From: Lenisia limosa
Taxonomy: Eukaryota; Breviatea
Length of the DNA: 60,221 bases
NCBI GenBank assembly: GCA_001655205.1
Contig: LPNZ01011044.1
Location: forward strand, 1-60,221
Reading direction: 5' to 3'
Shown here: positions 1-10,683 of the stretch, in pieces
Layout of the letters: each line of letters begins with the position of its first letter
Numbering within the stretch: the first letter of the stretch is position 1
Made by a program: the position numbers and the translations under genes
The notes under the pieces: model-generated
What the model was told of the DNA's origin: nothing
What the model saw: only the letters and a program-made list of their open reading frames with translations
Database searches by the model: none

Positions 1-25
1 GTGTGTGTATGGAGGGGGGTGGGGG

Positions 26-1538
26 TTAAGTGCCTTTGGGTGTGATTTCGCCACAATGCATCACAATCCAGGGATGCTTGAGAACTTCCAAAAGAGGCAA
101 ACGTTTTGAAGGGTCATGAACAAGGAGCTAATAGATAAGTGAAAAACAACCTCTCTTACTTTGTTAATCAGGTCAACAGCAAGATCGCTAAAATGAGGAG
201 GGCAGATTACTTGGACATCTCGAATTAGCTTGTAGGTCTTTTTATCTGTCTCCGCTTCGAATGGCGGTCTTCCACTTAAGAACTCATACATTAGTACTCC
301 AAGTGACCTGCAAGGTGATGATGTACAAAATGGAGTATGGCAGAGGAGCTGAAGCTATCACCAAAACGTGAATGAAATTCTTCCTATCTCTATATTAACT
401 TATATATCAAAATGGTTTTGAATTCGCTGATAAAGCAGAATCGTTGGGCAACCAGAATCAATTCACAACAAGCCATAACTCTATGCAACAAACCAAATAT
501 CAACACCATGGTCATATTCTTGTCCTTCAACCATTTCTGGCGAGAGGTAGTCTAAAGTACCACACAAAGTACTTCTTCTTGAGTGCTAAAAAGTGACATT
601 GGAGTTATTCATACTTTAATATTCCAAAAGAAAAAACGCGGTGAAAAAAAACAACAAAAAAAAACAATCCCTATACCCACTGAATGAACACTCCATCCGA
701 AGTCTGCGATTTTGAGGTCACCATTCAAGCCAAATAATAAATTTTCGGGCTTTATGTCGCGGTGAATTACGTGTTTAGTATGACAGTAGGCAAATGCATC
801 GGCAAGCTGGGCAATATACTGAAAGGAAGTGATACTTGCCAAACACAAAGATCTGAAATAAAGCACCTTGACTCACCTTCGCAGCCACATTTTCAGGATA
901 ATGACCGTGCTTCTGAAGATCTTGGTAAATATCATTCTTGGCAGCATATTCTAGAATTAGATACACTCGGGAGGCATCGTAGAAGTATCCATATAAACGG
1001 AGGATATTGGGGTGTCTGTTGAGTTAGCCAAAAAAAAACGTTAAATAACAGATTGTGAGACATTACAACATATGATAACCCTCCAACCTTAAGTGGCTTT
1101 GGATCTCAATCTCCCTTCTAAGCTGATGTTCAACTTCATTTTCTTGAAGCTGCTTTTTGAAAAGAACCTTGAGCGCAACGATGAACTTGCTCTTCTTTTC
1201 ACGAGCAAGATAGACACGACCAAATTTTCCTTTTCCAAGAGGCTTTCCAATATCAAAGTCACTCAATTGCCATTTTTGGGTATTCTAAAGGAGATAAAAG
1301 AAGATAGAGAGTCAGTGCAGTCCTACAAACAAACCTTTTTATCAACTGATGAAGACTGTGAAACGCGCATTGGCCCCTGACTGAACTGTGTTTTCATCTA
1401 AAAATAAAGTAGTTATATTACAAGCACAGAAAAGCGTAAAACATGCTTCACATCCCAACTTACAAGAGGTTTTGCGATTGTGGAGGGATCTGGTGGAGCT
1501 ATATTAGGCTGCTGCATATTTTCAGAATAATTTGACAT
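26..1538 (-). CDS. Aurora-family serine/threonine kinase
   Basis: Mitotic kinase expected to act on centrosome, spindle or kinetochore substrates. The first exon starts at the ATG at 1536-1538 ([10 protein letters not shown]...) and ends at a GTAAGT donor at 1463. A second short exon follows, then the kinase domain begins with [19 protein letters not shown], the usual Aurora entry with its glycine loop. The catalytic Lys lies in VALKVL, the catalytic loop reads HRDIKPEN, and the metal motif is DFGWSVHS, which is the Aurora signature. The activation segment at about 542-580 reads [12 protein letters not shown], with the Thr that is autophosphorylated in Aurora kinases. The C-terminus ends in HPWIV...TPKGT and a TAA at 26-28. 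At least six introns are seen. The N-terminal extension is only about 40 residues, as in Aurora B/C or Ipl1-like forms. The A/B subtype cannot be decided. It is divergent from a kinesin-8. Confidence 0.93.
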
Positions 1539-1871
1539 ATATGTACAATGATTCAGACGTCTTACATGCTCTAAACACGCTGTTTTTCAAAATTTCACAT
1601 TTATATAAGAAAAACATAGGTGGTACAGCGGAAAGATTACCAATGCATTCTTCAGGCAAGAAGCAGGTTGTTGAGTGTGGTCTGATTGTGGTTGAGTGTG
1701 GGTTGAGTTGTTGTTGTCAGTGTTGTTTATCAAAATATAGTTTGTGTGTTGTGAAGTTTAGTGTCCAGCGGTGATGTAAGTTGTAGCTAACCGTCCACCC
1801 CCTCCTCTGGAAATTACAAACAAATACGTTAATTCAAGATATCAGGAGGAGATTTACCCTCTTAACTCAAG
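1539..1871. promoter_or_regulatory. Divergent intergenic region, Aurora kinase / kinesin-8
   Basis: These 333 bp separate the start codons of two oppositely transcribed mitotic genes and must hold both promoters. The stretch at about 1670-1745 is TG-rich with loosely repeated TTGAGTGTGG units. No TATA box or known element can be assigned by eye. Confidence 0.5.
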
Positions 1872-4800
1872 ATGGTCCTACTTTCCAAACGACCTGTAAC
1901 TGCCCCTGTGAGGTCAGCCCCACCTAAGCGTATCGTGCAGAATGCGGACAATGTCATGGTTGCTGTTAGGTTGGTTATTTTATAAGGCATATCAAGGAAG
2001 GCAATCTGTTTGTAAGACTCACCTCCCCCAGGGTTCGACCGTTTTCTGCAAAAGAAATGATTGACCCTCGTTGGTGCAATGTCATCCATGTATGTGGTTT
2101 GGTGTTTGTCAAACTTGTATATATTCAATGAGTTCATTCTCTAGCCTGTTAATGATAAGCTACTGATTTTCGACCCTGACCACGGACAAGCTGCACTCGG
2201 TAAGACTTTAAAAAATTTCGTTCATCTTCAAAGGAATGGATCTGAGACCTGGAGTACCTGCTCACGCAAGGAAACCTAAAGACGCCACGTATGTTTAGAA
2301 CACTATTTTGACTGGGTATAGGTTTTCTTTCGACAGCGTTTTTGATGAAAAATCAACTCAGGTCTGTGGGAACGGTCCCCCCCCCCCCCCNNNNNNNNNN
2401 NNNNNNNNNNNNNNNNNNNNNNNNNNNNNNNNNNNNNNNNNNNNNNNNNNNNNNNNNNNNNNNNNNNNNNNNNNNNNNNNNNNNNGGTGATGAAAGGCGG
2501 AAACTGCACGGTTTTTGCTTACGGAGCAACAGGTAATTTGAGTTTATTGTTAGTTTTAGCAACCCGCTCCTTCGAATTCATCTTCTCTTATTTTTAGGTG
2601 CTGGTAAAACGCATACAATGATGGGAACCTCGGATGATCCAGGCGTGATGTACCGGACAATGGAAGAACTGTTTCACAAGATTGACGTTTGTCCAGCATG
2701 CTGCTTTAATACTGATTGTATTAGGAGGAATCCCAAATTCGCCAATTTCGAGTTGATCTTTCTTATATTGAAGTATACAATGAAAATATCAGAGATTTAT
2801 TGACCGAAGGAGTTCAAGGTTTGCAATACCATGAATGACCGTTTAGGACACAATCCATCGAAAAACTTCAAAGGCCTTCCTCTTAGGCAGAGTGCTGGAA
2901 AAGGTGTCGTGGTTGCTGGTGTCAAAATATACCACCCCACTACTCCCCAACAGGTAGGATTCTGGTGATTTCAAACCATTGATGAACTTAACCATTATTC
3001 AATCTCAAAAACACTTATCATCTGCACTCCCTCGAGATACAGCTAATCTTTCAGGTTATGCACCTCCTCCAACTTGGTAACATGAACCGAAGCATGGCCG
3101 GTACTGAAGCCAACAAAACGTCATCAAGGTCGCATGCGGTACTCCAGGTAAGCTGCTAACATTAATATCTCTTATGAAAGAATAATGTCGGCATCGAAAC
3201 TGTCACCAGTAGTAAATGTAATATGATGTACACACGGACATGAAGCCTTACAGTATTCAGGTTATTGTTGAAAGTCGCGAGCTGAATGGAGTGTCGAACA
3301 AAGTTCAAAGAGGCAAGATATCGCTTATCGATCTTGCAGGATCAGAAAGAGCATCAGCCACACAGGTATGGCCTTTTAAATGGATGAAGGTTAACACGGG
3401 CAGAACAGAGGGGACAGGCTCCAGGAGGGGGCAAATATCAACAAATCTCTTCTCGCACTTGGTGGGTGGGACCAAACAGTTTGGTTCGGTATCAAATGTC
3501 CAGCAAAAGCCCCCAACATGTCGAGTGTATCTCAACTTGAAATGAATATAGTTTAAGGATTATTTTTCAGGTAACTGTATTAATGCCCTTGCTGACTCGT
3601 CATCAAGAGCATCACATGTACCTTATCGAAACTCAAAGCTCACAAGGCTACTCCAGGTTGGGGAGGGGGGTGCACAAACAACATTCATGCTTTCACCCTC
3701 AACAATCAATGATACTTAATAAAGTGGCTTATTTGCTTAGGATTCGCTGGGGGGTAACTGTCGTACAATTATGATTGCTAACGTTTCCCCTTCGTCAATG
3801 TCTTATGAAGATTGTCACAACACTCTTAAGGTTGGACTGGTCAAAGTTCATGGAATGTTTACCGCTTTTAGTATGCAAACAGAGCAAAGAATATTAAAAC
3901 CAAGCAAAATGTTCATCAAGAGAGTTCTGATGTTCATATGGCGGAATATCAACAAAGAATTGTAGAATTACAGGTAGGAGTACTTGTAGAACCTTGTTTA
4001 CATTTAGGCTCAAGTGGAAACGCTAAAAGCGTCCCTTCTTTCCAGGCAGAGTAAGCTTTTTCGAAGCTATTTTCAAAGCACTACTTTTTTTAAAGGGTTA
4101 ATTGTGGTATAAATGTGATTTGTGAACTCTTATATTTGTAGATGCAGCGCCCTCCTCAGTTTCTCTTGATGCTGAATCGGAAAAGGCCAGTGTGATGAAG
4201 GTAGCGAATATTTAGCATTGAGTCACTTCCAAGGGACAAGTTGAGGCGCAGGCAACCAAGTTATTGGCTGCAAAGAGCACATACCTTGACCAAGAAGATA
4301 CATGTAGACGGTTTGCTTTTTTTGCCAGCTTACAGGGTAGAGCCGATTATGAAAGAGAATGGAGACAAGATGCCCTATCCGCATGGGAGTCCCGACCCTC
4401 AGTTGCCGGGTCAGCAGAACCCCTCCCGATCACAACAATCAGACACGAGCTGGATCATTACCTTGAAGTGGCGCACAAAGCAAGATCAGCTCAGGTATGA
4501 CATAGCTCCTTGTTCCGGTATCCCTTAAATAGTTTGTTTTCTTGCTCTAAAAACGGCTGGTCACAGTTTTAGGTTGCGCTACAGGCAGAAGTCGACAGAG
4601 AGTTGGACGTCTTGAATATCATGCAGTCTGAAGTGCGTTTGTTTTCAACTTGTTTTACTCTGGGGTGTTCATTCAACTACTCTCTGTGTATTCCCGTAAC
4701 AATGTTTATGTATTTAGGTCAGCAATCATCTACATCATCCGCTACTTCGAGATCTTATTGACAGTATTATCATTGGAGCCAAGAGAATGGCGGATCTTAT

Positions 4801-6238
4801 TGAGAGCGACAGAGCTGCTGCCATCAGTCAGAGTGTTGCGGGTACTCTCATGAGACAGGTTGGTTATTGATGAAGATGAGGATCTAAGAAGTACAAAATA
4901 AGTTGGACCATGTCCGAACTATCACATCTATTAAGGATAACTCGCAGCATACATATGGGTTGAATAGCTAATCTCTTAGTTGAAGCACGCGCACCGAGTA
5001 GCATTTGGTGCTGATGAAACGGCTAGAGTAAGTCTTAGCCACATTTTCTAATTCTTCATAGGTTGTGGATGCCAAAGAAATGCCCAAGACCTCCTGGGGT
5101 AGGAAATCTCCGAACCAGTCCTATTTATTGATTTAGATGAAGAATTGCCTTCAACCCCTGATGCCAAAACTCCCAAGAGAATGACATATGCCCAGGTAAA
5201 ACATTGACTGTTTCTCATTTCTGAAGAGGTCCGCCCAGGCCAAGAAAGTGATGCTCAGTGTGAAGAAAACGCCAACAAGGTCGAGTCGCCGAAAGTTCCT
5301 CCAGATGCTCCAGAGCCCTGGCGGACAGGTAATCCAGAAATGCTATTTACTTTTTGTAGAATGACCCCATGATGGCCGAGGCGGAGTCTGAGATTTCACA
5401 GCTTAAGAAGAGGGTAAGCTGAAGTTGTGGTCTCACTGTATAGCCAATTGGTACCGCATCTGCTCGTCTTGAGTCTCGGGGAACTATTCTGCCAAATGTC
5501 ACTCCAATGGGTTGGTCAGTGCGTTATTTTTTCTGTGTGTGAAACCAAACCCGAATAGATAGTTATATTTCAGGAACACGGCGTGGTAAGAAGCCGTCAC
5601 CTCCGAGCCAGCCTCGAACGTTATCTTCCCGTCGAGGAAGGCGCTCAGCTGACAGTAGGTTATTACGCAAAATAAGAGGCTATTTCTTTTTTAGAGCGGA
5701 AGTAACCCATATTTTCTTAATTTTGTTTAGAAACACCGACTCTTCCCGCCCTCCCAGAAGCTTTGTAAGAGGGTGCTTTGCTTATAATAGTTTTAATATT
5801 ACTTACAATTGAACAATTTATGATGAATTATTTACTATCCAGCGCCACCCCATCCTTTTCGCGCCCCCTATCAGCTCCTGGAATGTAGGGCCAACTCCAT
5901 TTGTGTCATCTATACAGGATCATGATTCTACTTCTCAAGAGAATACTTTTTGCCCTATTCATACTGCAGGCCTGATTCTGTTGCCCTATTCATACTGCAG
6001 GCCTGATTCTGTTGCCCTATTTATACTGCAGGCCTGATTCTTCGTTGCCGCATGGTCCTGAAGTGGTCAGAAGACGCACCCGATCGAGTAACGACTTCAA
6101 TAACTCCAAATTACCAAGGTTAGCACCTGGCCTGGCGTTTTATTTAAACGAAGAGAGGTTTTCTTATGGTATAGGCGGTCAATGTCTGCAAGTCAACTTG
6201 GAACCATGGATGTAGAAGACGAGCTGGATGAATATTAG
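1872..6238 (+). CDS. Kinesin-8 family motor (KIF18/Kip3-like)
   Basis: Plus-end-directed, microtubule-depolymerising type of kinesin, expected to control spindle microtubule length. The ATG at 1872 begins an N-terminal exon ending [10 protein letters not shown], which splices to [19 protein letters not shown]. Exons at about 2237-2290 and 2323-2361 give [17 protein letters not shown], and the next resumes after the gap at 2391-2485 with [13 protein letters not shown]. The P-loop [11 protein letters not shown] is split by an intron and matches the kinesin-8 form. Further motifs are [28 protein letters not shown] (after a 38 bp intron), [11 protein letters not shown] and [10 protein letters not shown]. 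The tail has charged helical segments, then a basic region rich in SP/TP sites (4.9-5.9 kb) suggesting CDK control, and ends VEDELDEY with TAG at 6236-6238. About a dozen residues after the STQ motif are missing in the gap. The last intron has a triplicated acceptor. Confidence 0.9.
2391..2485. other. Assembly gap (95 N)
   Basis: Follows a run of 14 C (2377-2390) just after the exon ending FDEKSTQ of the kinesin. It hides the short stretch between that motif and the P-loop exon. Confidence 0.98.
5951..6043 (+). repeat. Three tandem 31-bp units carrying a 3' splice site
   Basis: Units at 5951-5981, 5982-6012 and 6013-6043 are almost identical (one C/T difference; the last few bases of unit 3 diverge). 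Each contains ATACTGCAG followed by GCCTGATTCT, so three acceptor candidates lie 31 bp apart at the last-but-one kinesin exon. Only the third acceptor keeps the downstream frame open to the natural end. Confidence 0.93.
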
Positions 6239-6396
6239 ACCCCCCCAAACACACACACTACCCCTCTTAGTTGTACAATATATTTGCATTTATTTCCCTG
6301 TTGCTTGTACAAAGGTTCCAATTAAATAATACAAATCAAAATACCAAACATAACCCTAACATAAAGAAGCTAATATAGAAGAAGAGAATACCATGA

Positions 6397-9300
6397 CTAG
6401 GTGATAGACGCTCTGTCGGCGCCTCTCGGCTCCCGTTTGAGAGCGAGCTGATACAAGGCCGTGGAGGACATGCGATCCTCGAGATCCAATCCCAGGGCTG
6501 AACGGTCCTCCTATCCAGTCAAATCTTCACTGGTCCGAAAACAGAGTTGATACGGAAGAAATCAAGATTCTATATTTATTTTGAAAATCTTTCACAAATT
6601 GAAGACAGGGCACGAGATCGAAGTACAAACCGTGATTGACGTAGAGGGAGACACGGACATCATTGATGAGCGTTGTTGGAAGTGAACAATCTAAAAAGTA
6701 GGTTTTCTCAACTTGCTCCTTCTTTACCTTTGAAATGGCTTCATGTACGAACTTGCATCTCGAGAAGTTATGCAAAGAATTGACGCGTCTATATAATCAG
6801 CAAAAGAGTTACGGCAGCATACTTTGGGTTTCCCTCATCAATAAATGTCAAATCTGCCAGGACAACACCAAGGTAAGGGACAATGGCACCATCTAAATTA
6901 TGAGATAGAATCAGCAATACAGTAACAATTAGTGCAGCTTTCCTACTGCTCTTGCTGATAGCCTCTCGATAGCGCTTATAAGACGACCTGAGTGTCAGAA
7001 ATTTCAACAAGAACGATTGTCATACCTTGGGCTCAACAGATCTTCGTATTCATCACGTTGCTCAATAGTCTTCCGCGAACATTCGGCAACAGAGTGCTGC
7101 AATAGTGAAAAAGCGACTGGGGAAAAACATGAAAAAGTGTTGATCAAACATAAATCAACTTCTACTCATTAAAAACCCTTGCCAACCTTCAGTCTAAGTA
7201 CACCAGCATCATTGAGACCACAGTAAATAGCCATGAGACTAAAGAGTCATCTTTCCTGAAAGTAGACAAACCTCGAGTAGTTACCAAGCTGATGGAGAGA
7301 CTTCATCATTCGAACAAAGAGCTCAATCATATACGCTCGTTCACGCACTCCCTCAGGCTAAACAGTGAAAGCTGCTCTATATTCTGTTTTGTTTTTATAT
7401 TCTTTGATTATCCTGAATATATTTTCTTACTCTCACGTACCTTGATGACACTATGGACAACCCATTCAGAGACGGAGTTGAAATGCTGAATAAACGATCT
7501 CAATCTTGGACACGTCTGTTCCAGGCTCTTCTTTGCCCAAGCCTTAAAAAATGAAAGCCACTCTCAGCATCAAGATCACGGGTACACAAAATAGCACCAC
7601 AAATTACGGGGTACTCACTTGGTCGAGGAACTCATCAGGATTGATAGCCAGGAAAAAGGCAAGATCGATGGAAGTCAAGCGGCGTGCCACCTCATCGGAA
7701 CTCTCGGTGAAGAAAAAGAACTTGCCGACGGGCGCTCGACTCTTCCGCCTCCCCATGTCCTGGTGGGTTATTCGTGTCCTTATACTGCTGTCATAGATAA
7801 TCCATATTTGATTTGGATTATCCATTTGCAGTAAAGGTTTGTATGGAAAACATAAGAGACTCAAGGGCACGCCATCAGACCATGAGCGGCCCTGATGAAC
7901 CGCGAATGGTGCTACTTGTGTCCACAGCCTTGGTGCCTAGGGCGGTACTAAGGAGCTTGGGGTCGAATGTGGTTGAAAGCGTGCGCTTGCCTAAAGTCAT
8001 CAGACAACATTCAATCCGTGCATTACCGAATGTTTTGTTGACTTTCTTCTTTTTGGAGAATTCAGGTTGTTGTGCTTGAGGGAGATTCGAATCTGTTCGA
8101 CTTCCGATTCGCTAAAAAGTTACTTTCAAAGCACTCTGGCAAATGACATAATAGCAACCCAGCAAACCTGAAACGCAAGACAGGCCTCAAAGTAGAAAAG
8201 CTCTTCTATATGGGGTGAGATGTGCTTTAATTAATTCTGCTATCTACCTTTTTCTTTTGGTCTAAATGAAACCGGTTTTTTGTTTTCGTCCCTAAAGACA
8301 AGAACCTCTGCGTCACTTTTGGACTAGAAGAAATGAGCTACAAAGCCATTTATCTTACATCTTTGATTTTTTCAATGAGCACTGAAGCATTGATCTCCAA
8401 TACCATATCAGGAGACTTCTTAATGTCCTTCTTATAGAGCATCAAAGTTGCTTCCTAAACAAGTCACAAAACAACTCGTGCCATACATTTCCACTGTTTT
8501 GTTCCATAAGTAGGCGCTTCATTTCGGCGTTTGGCCCACGTCCACGCGTCCGTCTTCGAGGAGCCGCATCCGATGGTGACATCTGGGGGAGGAGGTTAAC
8601 TCTTCCTTGAGACCATAGTATTGATGGATTGGTACATAATGTGCGCAGAAAGTAAATATTGAATGCTATAGTGGCTAGAACTGCCCACATCTTGCAATCT
8701 TGAAGGAGCAGATACAATCAGACGCGCATAGTAAGGCTGCATTTTTTTACTTCCAACCTAAACGATTATTCCTTGAGAACAGAATATAGCCACAGCTCTC
8801 CATAGCAGTCCCCAGCCAACAGCGACGTCACACCACAGGTCTATCATTGAAGGTGGGTCGGTGACTCGACGGTAGATGAAAGTCAGATCCCAATGCTTGC
8901 TCTCATTTTTGAGTGTGAAGATGCAGTCATCAGGATTGGCGAGGGTTTGGATCCCATACCGTCCGGCAACGAACAACGCATTTGAAGCTGAGTCTAAAGA
9001 GTTAAGCATGAAGAAACAGAACAAACCAGAAATGGAGAGAACAAGTTTTTCTTCGAGAATCTGCGTTACTTCCCTGACTGTGGTGGTAGTTCGGAAGGGG
9101 AGAGCCTAAATGTTAGAACGACAGCAACCCTTTATATCTTACTTTGAAGCCTCTGTAGTTGTGCTGGGGAGTATCAACCCACACCCTAATGAACATGTTG
9201 AGCTTCCTAAACGACAAGGATACGGACACTGAGAGTTCCAAAGACTCCAAGGCCTGAACGGTGACGAAAGACACGTGTGTCATTTCAGAAAAAAAAAAGG

Positions 9301-10407
9301 ACTATACAATACATCCTCTGTTCATTTCGACACTACAAGGGAGACGCCATTTTTTGTGAACACACCTCTTCAGCCCGGGTCATTTCGCCTGTCTCGGCTA
9401 CTTCCATTTCGGCAAGCACCAGCTCATCACTTTGCATCAATCGTTCTTCTCCAGTCCTACTCAGTTACACTATTCTTGCCCAGTCCATTTCAAAATAGCA
9501 ATTCACATACGATGTTGTGAGGTAGAGGCGGTATTTTTCAACTTGGTCGGGAGGAATGTTTGCTTTTTCGGCCAGAACATCGATCACTTCAGAAACCTGA
9601 ACTGTCATAATTCTGTCTTTTGAATGCAACTATTGACACAAAAAGAAAACAAGGAAGCAAACGAGCCTCACCAGCATTGTTCCGTTGATGGCGACNNNNN
9701 NNNNNNNNNNNNNNNNNNNNNNNNNNNNNNNNNNNNNNNNNNNNNNNNNNNNNNNNNNNNNNNNNNNNNNAGAAGAATCAGAGACAGCACTTACCAAGGT
9801 CACTAGATTGGCCGAGAAGGAGCGGTGGCGAAGCCATTTGAGCCATGACCTGCACGTGCCGGCAATGTGTGGCTATGTCCTTGAACTAATTCGTGAATTG
9901 CTGGTTTAAAAGAGCTTTCCCAAAAATCATATTCCTCTATCATAGTCAACCAATATTGCTTTTGTAAAACAACGCACCTCTTTTGCCCAGTGTGCGCAAT
10001 CGGGTATGGCGGCGACGNNNNNNNNNNNNNNNNNNNNNNNNNNNNNNNNNNNNNNNNNNNNNNNNNNNNNNNNNNNNNNNNNNNNNNNNNNNNNNNNNNN
10101 NNNNNNNNNNNNNNNNNNNNNNNNNNNNNNNNNNNNNNNNNNNNNNNNNNNNNTACAGGATTGTCGATCGGGTGGCTCGGTAGGAAGTGGTGGAATCTAA
10201 AAATAAGAAACAATCGAGTAGCCATACACACGCACCTATGTGATAACCAGTGCTTGAGAAGTTCAAACACATTGGCCCGGATAAACCAGCGTTGCTTGAG
10301 GTTGAGGTTCGTCTACAACCGTGAAATCGTTGTCTTTGGTCGATGGAGCAGTAGTCTCTTTTGCTCACATCTTCGGGAATATGGAATCGTTGTATGAGCT
10401 TCTCCAT
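6397..10407 (-). CDS. Ras guanine-nucleotide exchange factor with RA/ubiquitin-like N-terminal region
   Basis: Catalyses GDP release from a Ras-family GTPase. The CDC25-type catalytic domain is read from about 7.7 kb down to 6.5 kb. It starts DEVARRLTSIDLAFFLAI, continues through VHSVIKPEGVRERAYMIELF, LMAIYCGLND and IPYLGVVLADLTFIDEGNP, then NFSRCKFVHEAI and a C-terminal helix. The C-terminus ends RGADRASIT with TAG at 6397-6399. Upstream segments at about 8.8-9.1 kb (HNYRGFK ... TTTVREVTQILEEKL ... IQTLANPDDCIF) look like a Ras-association/ubiquitin fold. A second segment (VSEVIDVLAEKANIPPDQV) lies at about 9.5-9.6 kb. The link between the two domains contains DAEVLVFRDE. Gaps at 9696-9770 and 10018-10153 break the N-terminal part. 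The ATG at 10405-10407 (MEKLIQRFHIPED) is a plausible but unproven start. No RasGEF_N motif was recognised with certainty. Confidence 0.82.
9696..9770. other. Assembly gap (75 N)
   Basis: Lies in the N-terminal part of the RasGEF gene, just upstream (in gene sense) of the VSEVIDVLAEK exon. Confidence 0.98.
10018..10153. other. Assembly gap (136 N)
   Basis: Interrupts the putative first exons of the RasGEF gene, so the start is uncertain. Confidence 0.98.
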
Positions 10408-10683
10408 GACTTTACATGGCTCTGCAATCAGAGGCAGAGTTACAACAAATTGGTCTCTACATTGTTAAGCAAGGTAATGGTTTTCTGAATCCCCCCCCCC
10501 CCCNNNNNNNNNNNNNNNNNNNNNNNNNNNNNNNNNNNNNNNNNNNNNNNNNNNNNNNNNNNNNNNNNNNNNNNNNNNNNNNNNNACGATTAGCGCATTT
10601 AGTGAACAAGCAGCGAGACTCAATGCAACGTGTGTACCTTGAGTTATGTTATCTCAAGAAAACAAAACAATACATGTCTTATT
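10408..10683. other. Intergenic stretch with poly-C and gap
   Basis: Between the putative RasGEF start and the end of the helical protein gene, both on the minus strand. It holds a run of 13 C (10491-10503) directly followed by a gap of 82 N (10504-10585). No coding segment is recognised. The RasGEF promoter should lie here. Confidence 0.5.
10504..10585. other. Assembly gap (82 N)
   Basis: Begins immediately after the C13 run at 10491-10503. Confidence 0.98.

Noticed and set aside
2028-2045. GGGTTCGACC, resembling the T-arm of a tRNA
   Set aside because: It encodes the VRPF motif at the start of the kinesin motor, directly after a CCCAG acceptor, and no acceptor or anticodon stem can be built around it.
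5951-6043. Regular 31-bp repeats resembling a CRISPR array
   Set aside because: The copies are contiguous with no spacers and sit in an intron of a eukaryotic kinesin gene; they are a simple tandem duplication.
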